A stretch of 63,197 nt of DNA from Gammaproteobacteria bacterium (GTDB taxonomy: Bacteria; Pseudomonadota; Gammaproteobacteria; Steroidobacterales; Woeseiaceae). Positions 25,794-33,955 of the stretch are shown here, piece after piece; position 1 is the first letter of the stretch, and every line of letters begins with the position of its first letter. A model generated the notes under the pieces. The model saw nothing but the letters and a program-made list of their open reading frames with translations. It had not been told where the DNA came from and searched no databases. The stretch is taken from the NCBI GenBank assembly GCA_022600955.1, contig JAHZJK010000018.1, positions 1 through 63,197 on the forward strand, read 5' to 3'. A program made the translations under genes and the position numbers.

Positions 25794-27779
25794 TCAACCG
25801 CCGCTCCCTGTGCCCGACCTAATTTCCTCCGCTTGCCGGCTATTCGGCGAAATGAATATTTCGTCAGCGTCGACGAGTTCGCGAATTGTGCCGCCCAACA
25901 CCTCGCGAATGCCTTCGTCTCCAATCAGGCTGCCTTCGACAATGATGGTCACCGAACTACCGGGCGGCGGCGTGCCTGAGGCTTGTCCCTGGCCAAACGG
26001 GAGGATCGGCTGATCATTTAGCGCTGGCGCTGTGCCGATCGCACTTGGTGTGGATCCTCCTCCAGGCTGAGCAGATCGGATTGCGCCAATCTGTGCTACA
26101 CCGGCAGCAAGATGCGCCGTCGCAAGTGCGGCCGCCAGCGGCATTGGATACGCGGAAAGCGTTTTTGTCACACCCTCGGCGGTATTGACTATCGCATTGC
26201 CAATCGCCGCTGCTTGGTTGATTCTGAATAGCGTCTTGTTGTGAGTAGCAACGCCCTGCGTGATCGTTGTCAGATCTCCGAATATCTGCTTAGCCTTTTC
26301 CTTTCCGGACTTGGCCTCGAATCTGTGGCGATCGCTCAGGCCTTTTAGCGTGATGTCTGTCAGCCGCTGCTCATGGCGCTCGCGCAAAGATGCCTCAATC
26401 TCCATGAATCGTTCCTTTGTGACCAGCTCGTTCTCGAATGATAGCTCGAGAATCTTGTGGCGCTCCTGGAAGGCGAATACTTCTGACTCCGTCTCCGTGC
26501 GCAACGACGCCTGGACCGCCTCGAGCTTTGATGCCAGGCGCTGGCGGAAGCGTTCGTCCGATTCGGCCGCGTGCTCGCGCGCGGCTGTTTCTTTGTCTGC
26601 GTTTACGGTGTCTGGCAGGTTGATTTCCTGCAGCCGGTCCCGAGTTGCTGCTGTTGCTTGAGCAGTAGCCTCGGCATGCACGCGGGCTTGGGCGAGCGCT
26701 CGGCCGAGCGCTATCGATGGCTTTTCGGATGCGGCCAACTTGGAGAGGACTCCCTTGGCGTGTTTTGATGACGCCCTAAGTGAATCCTCGACCTGTGTGA
26801 GAAATCCACCGCGGACGTCGACGAATTCTCCTCCGAAGGCCTCGGACATCTTGTTGCGAACGATCGCTATTGCACGTTCGATCCTTGCGAACCCGCTAAT
26901 CATGTGCGCTGAGAACTCAAGCGCGCCAATCCTTGTTGCAGCAAAGAGTAGCTTCCATCCAAAAATAGCGTCTGCAACAATCCCGGCGCCGATCGAAATG
27001 CCGTTCATAACCTGGTCAACCTTGTTACCCATTTCACCGGCCTCGGTTCCGGAGTCGAGGAATCGATTCGCAATCGCAGTTACGACCGGAGCCACCTTGG
27101 ATGCTATAACGTTTCCTACGCCAACCATGCGCTCGCGCAACTTGGTGATTGTGTCGTTGGCCTGTTCGATTTTGGCGGAGTCGACGCGGTTCAACGCGAT
27201 CGCATACCTCCGGACTTCGGCCTCGGTTTCCGCGAACGCAGCTGGTCCCTGATCAATCAGGTTGAGCATCTCGCCTGTTCGATCGCCAAATAACGCGGCG
27301 GATGCGGCGGCTTGTTCTGAACGATTTCCCATGTTGCGAATCTGTTCGGCATAGACCTGGAAAAGCTCGTCCGGCCTGAGATTTGCCAGCTTTTGTGTAT
27401 CAAGGTTGAGTGCTTTGAGGAAGGGCGCTGCGGTACCGCTTCCGGTGATACTGAATTCGCCGAGCGCCTTCTGCGCTTTGATCATTGACCTGGTCAGGTT
27501 CTCATTGGACCCGCCGGCGAGCTCGTTCAATAATTGCAGCGTTTTTAGTTTTTCTGTCGTGGTGCCAATTCGGTCGGCCTGTTTAGCCAGGGCATCCGCC
27601 GACTCGAACGATTTCGCCGTCAGGAAAGCAACGCCGCCGATCGCGGCCGCGGCCGTCGTGGCCCCCAGTTGCTTGGCCCTGCGATTTATTGCATCAAGTC
27701 GATTCTGGACCTGCTCATAAACCTTGGCGCCTTTTTGTCTTGACCGGACGACGACGTCGGCAGTTGCTCCAGTTCCCAT
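25794..27779 (-). CDS. Phage tail tape-measure-like protein
   Basis: A 661-residue protein. The N-terminal 200 residues carry the tape-measure pattern (QKGAKVYEQVQNRLDAINRR, KSFESADALAKQADRIGTTTEKLKTL, AASAALFGDRTGEMLNLI). Hydrophobic Gly/Ala-rich segments lie near 255-300, a long charged coiled coil at about 370-500, and another Ala-rich segment at 525-575. A Gly/Pro-rich linker and a conserved C-terminal patch follow. An AGAGGA ribosome-binding site precedes ATG 27779. In siphophages the protein sets tail length and is usually larger. No tail tube, chaperone or baseplate genes accompany it here, so its role in this element is unclear. Confidence 0.85.
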   Translation of the reverse strand: MGTGATADVVVRSRQKGAKVYEQVQNRLDAINRRAKQLGATTAAAAIGGVAFLTAKSFESADALAKQADRIGTTTEKLKTLQLLNELAGGSNENLTRSMIKAQKALGEFSITGSGTAAPFLKALNLDTQKLANLRPDELFQVYAEQIRNMGNRSEQAAASAALFGDRTGEMLNLIDQGPAAFAETEAEVRRYAIALNRVDSAKIEQANDTITKLRERMVGVGNVIASKVAPVVTAIANRFLDSGTEAGEMGNKVDQVMNGISIGAGIVADAIFGWKLLFAATRIGALEFSAHMISGFARIERAIAIVRNKMSEAFGGEFVDVRGGFLTQVEDSLRASSKHAKGVLSKLAASEKPSIALGRALAQARVHAEATAQATAATRDRLQEINLPDTVNADKETAAREHAAESDERFRQRLASKLEAVQASLRTETESEVFAFQERHKILELSFENELVTKERFMEIEASLRERHEQRLTDITLKGLSDRHRFEAKSGKEKAKQIFGDLTTITQGVATHNKTLFRINQAAAIGNAIVNTAEGVTKTLSAYPMPLAAALATAHLAAGVAQIGAIRSAQPGGGSTPSAIGTAPALNDQPILPFGQGQASGTPPPGSSVTIIVEGSLIGDEGIREVLGGTIRELVDADEIFISPNSRQAEEIRSGTGSGG

Positions 27780-27790
27780 GCATCGATCCT

Positions 27791-27880
27791 CTAGTCAATT
27801 CTCGTTAAGCAACCCCGCGGAAACGGAAACGGCTTTTCGCCGACTTCAACACGTTCTTTGAACATCAGTCGCAGTCCCAT
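27791..27880 (-). CDS. Possible tiny ORF between capsid and tape-measure genes
   Basis: A 29-codon frame (MGLRLMFKERVEVGEKPF and following) with AGAGG four bases before ATG, ending 11 bases before the tape-measure start. The reading frame stays open further upstream across the capsid stop, without another start codon, so it could be the remnant of a deleted head-tail gene rather than a gene. Confidence 0.3.
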   Translation of the reverse strand: MGLRLMFKERVEVGEKPFPFPRGCLTRID

Positions 27881-27927
27881 ATAGCCTCTTTGCGTCAGAA
27901 GTACCTGCGCGTTGAGAGGGTCGAAGC

Positions 27928-29871
27928 TTACGCCCCAGCGTTTCGAACCGTGCCTTGCCACATGTAAGCCTTAACCGCAAAGTCGTGCCGACACTTGATC
28001 TGAAGTTCGTCGCGGTCGAAGACGGTGTTCTCCTCAACAAACGGCTCCATCTGCCCGTCGAGATATATACGCTTCACCCATGGGAACGTGTTCGGATTTG
28101 CCGTTAGATACCATTTTTGAGTGCTATCAAGATCGAGACGGGGATCCGCCACCAGCTGCAGCTTACGAATGAACTCTGGTGTATTTGCGGCTTGAATGGT
28201 CCCTGCGGGATCGTAAATAGAACTCAGCAGTTGTTCCGCGGCAGTTTCCAACGATGTGGGCACAAGCAGTGCAAACGGTTGAGGGTCCAGGAAGCTCTCA
28301 TCGTTCAGACCTTTCTGATTCCGCATTAGCTTGCGAGCTTCGCCAAGCGATACAACGCTAGGTGCTGCGGCAGTACCAACATTGTTGTGGCCCGCGTCGA
28401 ACAATGCCGTCGAATCGTACATCGTCGGATTGGCTACTAGAAGTCCGTATGCGAGATCAGCTTCCAGCCGAACCGCACTGTCACCAAACGCTCGCGCCGA
28501 TTCCTCGAGCTGATTCAAATCGTCATTGATCATCGCCTGTCGCGTGAATGGCAGAATCTTGCCGTAAGTTCTGAGAGCGATGCTATCGCCGGTATCAACA
28601 AGTTTTCCATACTTGTACTCGCCGCCTTCGTTTATCAGTTCTAGCGGCGGAGTCTCTGATGCAGCGACGTGGGACACTGGTTTGAAATCACGATGCGATG
28701 CTACGCCGGTCCAGATGCGGTGCGTTCCACGTTCTGGGTTGAAGAACCCGTCCAACACAATTTTCTCGCCAACATTCGCAAGAATATTTGAGAAGTCGGA
28801 TGTTGAGAGAGCACGCGAGATAATTCGCGACGCACTATATCCCTTTTGTGAGTTCCCGCCTTGTTCCAGGAGCGATCGAGCAATATCGACAATCGAGAGG
28901 CTGCGAGCATCACTAACATGGTTGTTTGGATTCTCGAGTTTTACATTGCTGCGGAGCAAAAGCGCATCCGTAACAACGTCACGGAAGACGGCCGGGCCTT
29001 GATACTGAGTGGTTGAAACTCCTCGAGAGTCGTAGCCAGGTTGATACGGGCCAACAGCAGATGGGGATTTCTTCTTACCAATTTCATCCAGCAACAACGT
29101 TCGTGCCCTGTTGATTGAGCAGTCCGAATCGTTCAAGCAAGTTTGATGCAACGATCGCATTTCTGGATTGTCGAGATATCCATTGAATGCGTCATTGATG
29201 TCAACGACTCGCTGGTTGGCCTGTGCAGAAAGTTCTGCCGCGGTTGGCGTATTGTTGTCCTCTGTGCGCATGGTAATTGCTCCTGGATATGATGATGTGG
29301 GAGCCGCTGAGTCTGCCGCTCGATGCTGGGTTAGAAACGGCTTGACGGTCCCAGCGCTCCGGCCGACACCCACAGTGGGATCAGCAGGAATGTCGACGAG
29401 GCTTATCTCAACAGGCTCCCAACTCGTGACACGATATTCATCGGGACCGTCGTCGTTCGACTTGGTCAGGACGCGCTCGTGAATTTTGTAGCCGATGCTG
29501 ACATTCGTTAATAGACCATCGCGAACGTCGTTCCAGATATCGTCGATATCCGATCGGTTGCTGAGCTGAATTGTCGCGCGACCCTTGCCGGCAACGATTT
29601 GTGCATCAAGAACCGCGCCGATGCGATCTTCGCGGCGGCGGGAATGATTGTAGTGCACGGTTGCGCCATTTCTCAGGCGCCCAAGGTCGACCTCTCCCGA
29701 TTTGTGTCCGAGGACTTCGATCCATGGCTCAGAAAAAAAATGCTCTCGGCGATATGGCTCTTCGCTCGAAAAGCTGATCTCAATTTTTCGATCGTCCCCG
29801 CCGGTCGCGGCGAGTGATGCGTCGCGGAACAAGGTTTGATCAATCGAGTTGTGTTTGTGTCCTTTGCTCAT
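27928..29871 (-). CDS. Prohead protease / major capsid protein fusion
   Basis: A 647-residue protein. Residues 1 to about 180 form an HK97-type (S78-like) prohead protease: YNHSRRREDRIGAVLDA holds the catalytic His, and LTNVSIGYKI carries the Ser. The C-terminal 400 residues match the Mu gpT-like major capsid group (KILPFTRQAMINDDLNQLEE, FDAGHNNVG, FALLVPTSLETAAEQLL, KWYLTANP). Between them lies a linker and a helical segment (about 201-300) that could act as scaffold. Such fusions are known from siphophages. The first ATG lacks a clear ribosome-binding site, but an internal ATG (29271) has a strong one, so a separate capsid product is likely. It sits between two element-specific genes rather than beside portal and terminase genes. 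Confidence 0.92.
   Translation of the reverse strand: MSKGHKHNSIDQTLFRDASLAATGGDDRKIEISFSSEEPYRREHFFSEPWIEVLGHKSGEVDLGRLRNGATVHYNHSRRREDRIGAVLDAQIVAGKGRATIQLSNRSDIDDIWNDVRDGLLTNVSIGYKIHERVLTKSNDDGPDEYRVTSWEPVEISLVDIPADPTVGVGRSAGTVKPFLTQHRAADSAAPTSSYPGAITMRTEDNNTPTAAELSAQANQRVVDINDAFNGYLDNPEMRSLHQTCLNDSDCSINRARTLLLDEIGKKKSPSAVGPYQPGYDSRGVSTTQYQGPAVFRDVVTDALLLRSNVKLENPNNHVSDARSLSIVDIARSLLEQGGNSQKGYSASRIISRALSTSDFSNILANVGEKIVLDGFFNPERGTHRIWTGVASHRDFKPVSHVAASETPPLELINEGGEYKYGKLVDTGDSIALRTYGKILPFTRQAMINDDLNQLEESARAFGDSAVRLEADLAYGLLVANPTMYDSTALFDAGHNNVGTAAAPSVVSLGEARKLMRNQKGLNDESFLDPQPFALLVPTSLETAAEQLLSSIYDPAGTIQAANTPEFIRKLQLVADPRLDLDSTQKWYLTANPNTFPWVKRIYLDGQMEPFVEENTVFDRDELQIKCRHDFAVKAYMWQGTVRNAGA
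29271..29284 (-). promoter_or_regulatory. Internal ribosome-binding site and start for the capsid domain
   Basis: On the minus strand AGGAG (complement of 29280-29284) stands 8 bases before an in-frame ATG (start at 29271, residue 201 of the fusion, MRTEDNNTPTAAELS). It would yield a 447-residue capsid precursor without protease, allowing much more capsid than protease to be made from one gene. Confidence 0.75.
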
Positions 29872-29879
29872 CTATCAGT

Positions 29880-30326
29880 TTATACACCAGGTGCTCTGAA
29901 TTCCGTTGCCAGTCGCTGGCAACTTTCAGATCGGAGCAGCTCGCGGATTTTGGAGCTCCTGATGTGTGGCGCCTCGATCTCGCGAAACTCACGGATGAAC
30001 TGCGTGAATTTGTCACCCATTTGCGAAGCCGGTGACTGGCCGTCGAGCCAGATTTCAACGGCGGTTTCGATTGTCATGGCCTTCGAGTGATTCGAACCAT
30101 CAAGAGTGGCAGCGTATGCGATGTACAGTTCGCTCCGGCGCCTGGCGAATAGATTCGAAGGTGCGATAGGTCGAGGCGGTAGTGCCAGCCAGTAGTCCAG
30201 TGTACGTGCCAACGGATCTTCAAAGTAGTTCTCGATAGCGATCGCCAACTTCGCTTTGATGTCTGCGGGCACGTCTGTGCGAAATCGGCATGCAAACAAA
30301 AGGCGACTAATTTCGGTAGCTGTCAT
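29880..30326 (-). CDS. Element protein of unknown function
   Basis: A 148-residue soluble protein, helical and rich in Arg and Ala (IKAKLAIAIENYFEDPLARTLDYWLALPPRP). It ends 8 bases before the protease-capsid gene, so it is translated from the same message. Its position just ahead of a head gene would suit a small terminase subunit or scaffold-related protein, but I see no motif that supports either. Not recognised. Confidence 0.7.
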   Translation of the reverse strand: MTATEISRLLFACRFRTDVPADIKAKLAIAIENYFEDPLARTLDYWLALPPRPIAPSNLFARRRSELYIAYAATLDGSNHSKAMTIETAVEIWLDGQSPASQMGDKFTQFIREFREIEAPHIRSSKIRELLRSESCQRLATEFRAPGV

Positions 30327-30355
30327 GTGTCAAGCGTCCGAGGCGTTGGCCTAAT

Positions 30356-30853
30356 CTAGTTTGGCTTTTTGTCGTTTGGAATCAGCTGAATCACTTTGGT
30401 CGAATCGAAATCAAAGTTGTGAAGCCGATCGGGAGACAGTCCTTGCTTCAATCGAAACTGCTCGGCAATTTGTTCAATGTGATCGCGATGGACTGGTCCG
30501 GACACTGTCCAATGGCAAATGGACCCGGGGATCACCGAAGCAATAACGAGCATGTTTGTCGAATCGTCATAGCAGGCGATGACGCACGGCGGTTCGAGTT
30601 CTGCGGCGAGCGCTACAATCGTGCTGGCGTGCAATTCTCGGAATATTGGTGGATTTGCGATTCGCATCTTCTCTATCTCCGGTGCTGAACTAGGAACGCG
30701 ATATTGTTGGTCATATTCGTCGGTGCATTCTTGGTCGATCACACCGTCGACGTGATCGACGCCTGCTGCAATGTCTTCGTCAGACAAGTGGGCGGGTGCA
30801 GTGCCGTGAATTTCGCATGCTTTCAGTCGCGTCAGTGAGTTTTTGTCTTTCAC
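30356..30853 (-). CDS. Element protein of unknown function (acidic)
   Basis: A 165-residue acidic protein. The frame is open from 30904, but the GTG at 30853 has a perfect AGGAGG eight bases upstream and removes the overlap with the preceding gene, so I use it. Visible: an acidic N-terminal half (LSDEDIAAGVDHVDGVIDQE) and a C-terminal half with ELEPPCVIACYDDSTNMLVIASVIPG. No signal peptide or membrane segment. I do not recognise the family. Confidence 0.7.
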   Translation of the reverse strand: MKDKNSLTRLKACEIHGTAPAHLSDEDIAAGVDHVDGVIDQECTDEYDQQYRVPSSAPEIEKMRIANPPIFRELHASTIVALAAELEPPCVIACYDDSTNMLVIASVIPGSICHWTVSGPVHRDHIEQIAEQFRLKQGLSPDRLHNFDFDSTKVIQLIPNDKKPN

Positions 30854-30869
30854 GTTCGGTACCTCCTGG

Positions 30870-31496
30870 TTATTTGCCTGCTCGATCGTTGAGCTGGCGT
30901 TCAAGTAAGTGGTGTTGCTTTTCGCTGGGCATGAATCCGTATTTCGTTTCGATCACGGTTCTTTGCCCAGTCCAATCGCCGCCCGATACGCCTGCGTCAA
31001 TGCAGGCGGCCAGAAGTTCGTTGATGTCAGGCTGTCTTCCATTCGGCCGAATTCCGGCAGAGGCCATCCCTTCCTTTCCATTCAATTCAGATCTATTCCT
31101 ATCCGGGCGAGCAGCATGCTGGTCGACCTCTAGATTGGTGCGCGCAATTTCTTGGGAAGCGGTCTGATTTTGTTGGGCTTTTTCTGAATTTACTGTTTTG
31201 GTAACAACCCGGACCAAACCGCGCGCCGACAGCTTGTCGATCGCCTGTCGCGACACTCCCGCACGGCGACGAATCCACTCTGGCTTATAGACGGTCTTGT
31301 TGTCGGTAGTCGCCGCCAGCATGACGAGTCGAATATAAGCACCCATATCGGCGCAAGAAAGATCGCCGAGAGTGTCGAGGAACTCCGTCTGAAGCTTGCA
31401 CCACCGAAGCGGTGCCTTGCATTTCCGGCGAGTATCGGGGTGCAGGAATTCGCCCCAGTCGAGAATTTCCAGGCGTTGGAATAGCTCTTCGGACAT
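30870..31496 (-). CDS. Winged-helix element protein, replication-organiser-like
   Basis: A 208-residue protein. Residues 30-100 (TLGDLSCADMGAYIRLVMLA, WIRRRAGVSRQAIDKLSARGLVRVV) look like the N-terminal winged helix of phage replication proteins that organise the replisome. A charged linker rich in Asn, Glu and Arg follows, and a C-terminal helix ends in EKQHHLLERQLNDRAG. No helicase or primase motif is present. In satellites a gene at this place often initiates replication or regulates it; that is inference. Confidence 0.7.
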   Translation of the reverse strand: MSEELFQRLEILDWGEFLHPDTRRKCKAPLRWCKLQTEFLDTLGDLSCADMGAYIRLVMLAATTDNKTVYKPEWIRRRAGVSRQAIDKLSARGLVRVVTKTVNSEKAQQNQTASQEIARTNLEVDQHAARPDRNRSELNGKEGMASAGIRPNGRQPDINELLAACIDAGVSGGDWTGQRTVIETKYGFMPSEKQHHLLERQLNDRAGK

Positions 31497-31501
31497 ATTT
31501 G

Positions 31502-31684
31502 CTAGTCAGTACGCTTGTCAGCAAATGGGTTGCCACGTGTGACTGTCCGTCTTGCCAGGTGGCGAGCGCCTCGAGTACGTTTGAAGCACGTTGGACAGAG
31601 ACGGTAATACACAACGCTAGGGCGGAATGCTTTGGAGCAACATTGGCAGGGACGAAGTGGAATCTTCGAGTTAGGAGCAGCCAT
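31502..31684 (-). CDS. Small zinc-ribbon protein
   Basis: A 60-residue basic protein with two CxxC pairs (PCQCCSKAF and LCPTCFKR) spaced like a zinc ribbon, and a basic tail (RGARHLARRTVTRG). Probably binds nucleic acid. It sits between the HTH regulator and the winged-helix gene with gaps of 3 and 5 bases, consistent with an operon. No strong ribosome-binding site of its own, so coupling is likely. Confidence 0.65.
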   Translation of the reverse strand: MAAPNSKIPLRPCQCCSKAFRPSVVYYRLCPTCFKRTRGARHLARRTVTRGNPFADKRTD

Positions 31685-31687
31685 TTG

Positions 31688-31900
31688 CTATGACGGTTTT
31701 GAGCGCGCGAGCAACGCGGTGCCTGGCACATAACGCCGCCGGCCGTCTCTGAATGTGCCTAGGGTTCCCTTTTTGGCATCTTCGTAAGTCTTGGATATGC
31801 TCTGACGAAGATAGATTGCTGCTTCATTGATCGTGTAGCGCTGATTGCAATCAATCGGCGGTAGTTCGACGATATCGGTCGCTTTATCGGTCGCCTTCAT
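31688..31900 (-). CDS. AlpA/excisionase-like helix-turn-helix protein
   Basis: A 70-residue DNA-binding protein. YTINEAAIYLRQSISKTYEDAKKGTL is the MerR-like helix-turn-helix of excisionases and AlpA regulators, followed by the wing GTFRDGRRRYVPGTAL. Start chosen at ATG 31900, which has GGAGG six bases upstream; the open frame continues 7 codons further without one. AlpA-type proteins control integrase expression and excision in P4-like and PICI-like satellites. A 26-bp palindrome lies 58 bases upstream of this start. Confidence 0.8.
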   Translation of the reverse strand: MKATDKATDIVELPPIDCNQRYTINEAAIYLRQSISKTYEDAKKGTLGTFRDGRRRYVPGTALLARSKPS

Positions 31901-31951
31901 GGTGGTCCTCCAGTTCATCAAGGCCGTATCTTCAACCCTGACGGACTATGG

Positions 31952-31987
31952 AGTCACGACACTAGTTCGCGAACTAGTGTCGACTCG
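31952..31987. promoter_or_regulatory. Perfect 26-bp palindrome with extended arms (operator candidate)
   Basis: Half-site CGACACTAGTTCG is followed immediately by its reverse complement (31958-31983). GAGT/ACTC arms outside it (31952-31955 and 31984-31987) extend the symmetry with a 2-base bulge. There is no T run, so it is not a simple terminator. It separates the integrase-side pair of genes from the AlpA-like gene and all genes behind it. Confidence 0.75.
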
Positions 31988-31989
31988 GC

Positions 31990-32667
31990 TTATCTGGCGA
32001 TGATTTGTCGCACTCGGTCCTCTAAGGCGGCGCGCTCAGAATCGGACAATTCCAGCCAAGGGCATGTCAGCTGGTATTTTAGATAGTATTTCTTGTGAGT
32101 TTTGAATGCCCGTTCTACTGTCCTGATGTCATGTTCTGTGCGTTCGGCTACCTCTCCACGGGCACTGACTTCATCCATATTTTCCAAAACAATCAACTCT
32201 GCGACTTGGCGAGCGATATCTGCTTGATAGATGGCATCCCTCCATTTTGGTCGCTTGCCTCGTCCTTGCCCCTCGACGCCCAGCAGCGATTTGAGCTCTG
32301 CCATATTTTCGCGTCGGGTCCAGGCGGACGTGAGTTCGTGAATATCGCGTCTGAGTTCTGGTATGAGTTTCGAATAATCGGAGTGAAAGATGTCGATCAT
32401 TTCTTCAGTTGTCTTGACTTTGTGGGGGTGGAACTCGCTGGTATGCATGACAGTAAGCTCCTCTCTTGCGGCTGCAAGAGCGCTGGATCCTTCTTCGGAG
32501 ATCTGATTTGTTCCAGTCTCCGCTTGCAAGACACGAATTAGCATTTGCGCTTCTTCCAACAAGTAAATCGCATTGTCCGCGTCGTTCAGTAGGCGCAAAA
32601 TCCGGGGCGCGAAGCTGCCCCAGGCTGTCTTGATATCGTCGTCAGCGATCTCGAGATCTTTAGTCAT
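31990..32667 (-). CDS. Unknown protein co-translated with the integrase
   Basis: A 225-residue soluble, mostly helical protein (IYLLEEAQMLIRVLQAE, YSKLIPELRRDIHELTSAW). A C-terminal half (QADIARQVAELIVLENMDEVSARGEVAERTEHDIRTVERAFK) resembles a helix-turn-helix DNA-binding segment. Its ATG overlaps the integrase stop by 4 bases, which implies translational coupling. A role in excision or integrase control is possible. I do not recognise the family. Confidence 0.75.
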   Translation of the reverse strand: MTKDLEIADDDIKTAWGSFAPRILRLLNDADNAIYLLEEAQMLIRVLQAETGTNQISEEGSSALAAAREELTVMHTSEFHPHKVKTTEEMIDIFHSDYSKLIPELRRDIHELTSAWTRRENMAELKSLLGVEGQGRGKRPKWRDAIYQADIARQVAELIVLENMDEVSARGEVAERTEHDIRTVERAFKTHKKYYLKYQLTCPWLELSDSERAALEDRVRQIIAR

Positions 32668-33830
32668 TCACTACTGCCGATCACTGACAGCTTTTTGCGT
32701 AGAGAGGGCGCGATGAACTTAAAGTACGTCTGCTCGATCATTCTTGTTGATGTGCCGGTCTGCTGGGCTACAGTGATCGGATCCACACCGTAGTCTTGTA
32801 GCAATTCACTGATACGTGCGTGACGAAACGAGTACGCGCTCGCACCGACAGGGATGCGCGCCTTGCCTTTGGCTGTCGTATTTACCTTGCGTATGGCTGC
32901 CTGAACTTCATCAGCCCATCTGTGCCTGCCCCATGGCTCGGAATCTTGATCGATTAACAACGGGACAGAGGGCATTCTATTTCTAGTCTGCTTCTTGAAG
33001 AACGCCACTCCATCGTCCGCCAGCACAACCGCTCTCGGGCGAAGCTTCGCTGGCCGTCCTTTTTTATGGCGGAGGATGACTGTTCCTGCTTTCGAATCAA
33101 AATCGGCAACTGTTGCCGCCGCCAGCTCGCCTGGCCTGGCGCCGGTGAGTTGGATAGCTCTAAGGAAAAGTGACGCGTTCGGCCGTGCCTGATCGATGAT
33201 GGCTTGTCGCTGACTAGGTGTAAGGAAGAGGGTGGATTCACACGCACCTGCATCGATGTCGGCCAGTGGTTTGATCTTCCAAGCATCTGGGTTTCCGCTA
33301 TGACCTTCTGAGACCGCCAGATTGAGGCCTGCGACAACTGATCGAACGTGCCGATTTACGCTGCGGTTTTTTCTGTTTTCCTGCAGGCGTGATCGCCACT
33401 CACGAAACTCATGTCTCGACAAGTCTTCAAGTGCAATGATCGCAATTGGGTCATTCCATACGATAAGCCGGAATCTATCACGGGCATTCTCAGCAGTATC
33501 CACACGCCCCTGATCTGTGAGATAGCTGCAATAAGCCTCGAGAGCGTCTCTAACCGATCCACGCACAATGACTTTGGCCAGTGCGGAGCCCATTCGTGCG
33601 AACCAGGTTTCAGCCAAGCTCTTTGCTGAATCGTAGTCGCGGGCGTCGAGCGTCTTGTATTCGTATTTGTACTTTTTCGGCCCCACGGATCCTTTGTGAG
33701 TGAATCGTGCGATCCAGGTGTCCGGGCCTCGGCGAAAACCCAAATAGCAGTGTTTGTGAAGCCGCATCCAGTGAGGTTCACGTCGTCTTGGTAATGATCG
33801 GCGTGCGGTTTTCGTCGACAAATCTGGCAC
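32664..33830 (-). CDS. Tyrosine-type site-specific integrase
   Basis: A 388-residue recombinase that inserted the element into tRNA-Gly. The N-terminal part has an arm-binding region with WIARFTHKG and KKYKYEYKTL; a core-binding SAM-like domain spans about 95-180. The catalytic domain shows Arg in LTGARPGELA, Lys in RHKKGRP, the box YSFRHARIS (Tyr replacing the first His, a known variant) and the nucleophile Tyr in MIEQTYFK. It lies 126 bases from attR and reads inward, the usual place for tRNA-specific integrases. TACGGTA repeats lie between its start and attR. Confidence 0.95.
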   Translation of the reverse strand: MPDLSTKTARRSLPRRREPHWMRLHKHCYLGFRRGPDTWIARFTHKGSVGPKKYKYEYKTLDARDYDSAKSLAETWFARMGSALAKVIVRGSVRDALEAYCSYLTDQGRVDTAENARDRFRLIVWNDPIAIIALEDLSRHEFREWRSRLQENRKNRSVNRHVRSVVAGLNLAVSEGHSGNPDAWKIKPLADIDAGACESTLFLTPSQRQAIIDQARPNASLFLRAIQLTGARPGELAAATVADFDSKAGTVILRHKKGRPAKLRPRAVVLADDGVAFFKKQTRNRMPSVPLLIDQDSEPWGRHRWADEVQAAIRKVNTTAKGKARIPVGASAYSFRHARISELLQDYGVDPITVAQQTGTSTRMIEQTYFKFIAPSLRKKLSVIGSSE

Positions 33831-33844
33831 GGTTGAGGGCCTTG

Positions 33845-33861
33845 TACGGTACTGTACGGTA
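33845..33861 (+). repeat. Two TACGGTA heptamers between integrase and attR
   Basis: TACGGTA at 33845-33851 and 33855-33861, ten bases apart (one helical turn), within the presumed integrase promoter. They match the three copies near attL. The rest of the 340-base gene-free stretch 33831-34170 holds attR, a terminator and nothing else I can recognise. Confidence 0.6.
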
Positions 33862-33955
33862 TTCCATTAGATACCATCGCCTGTCACTGAACAAGAAAAC
33901 AGCGCGTTTGTTAGCTTTCTTGGAATCAATATCAGGTCATGGAATGGAAATCCAT

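Noticed and set aside
27846..28040. A 64-codon minus-strand frame overlapping the capsid gene end
   Set aside because: Out of frame with the capsid gene, no ribosome-binding site, and a sequence of low complexity.
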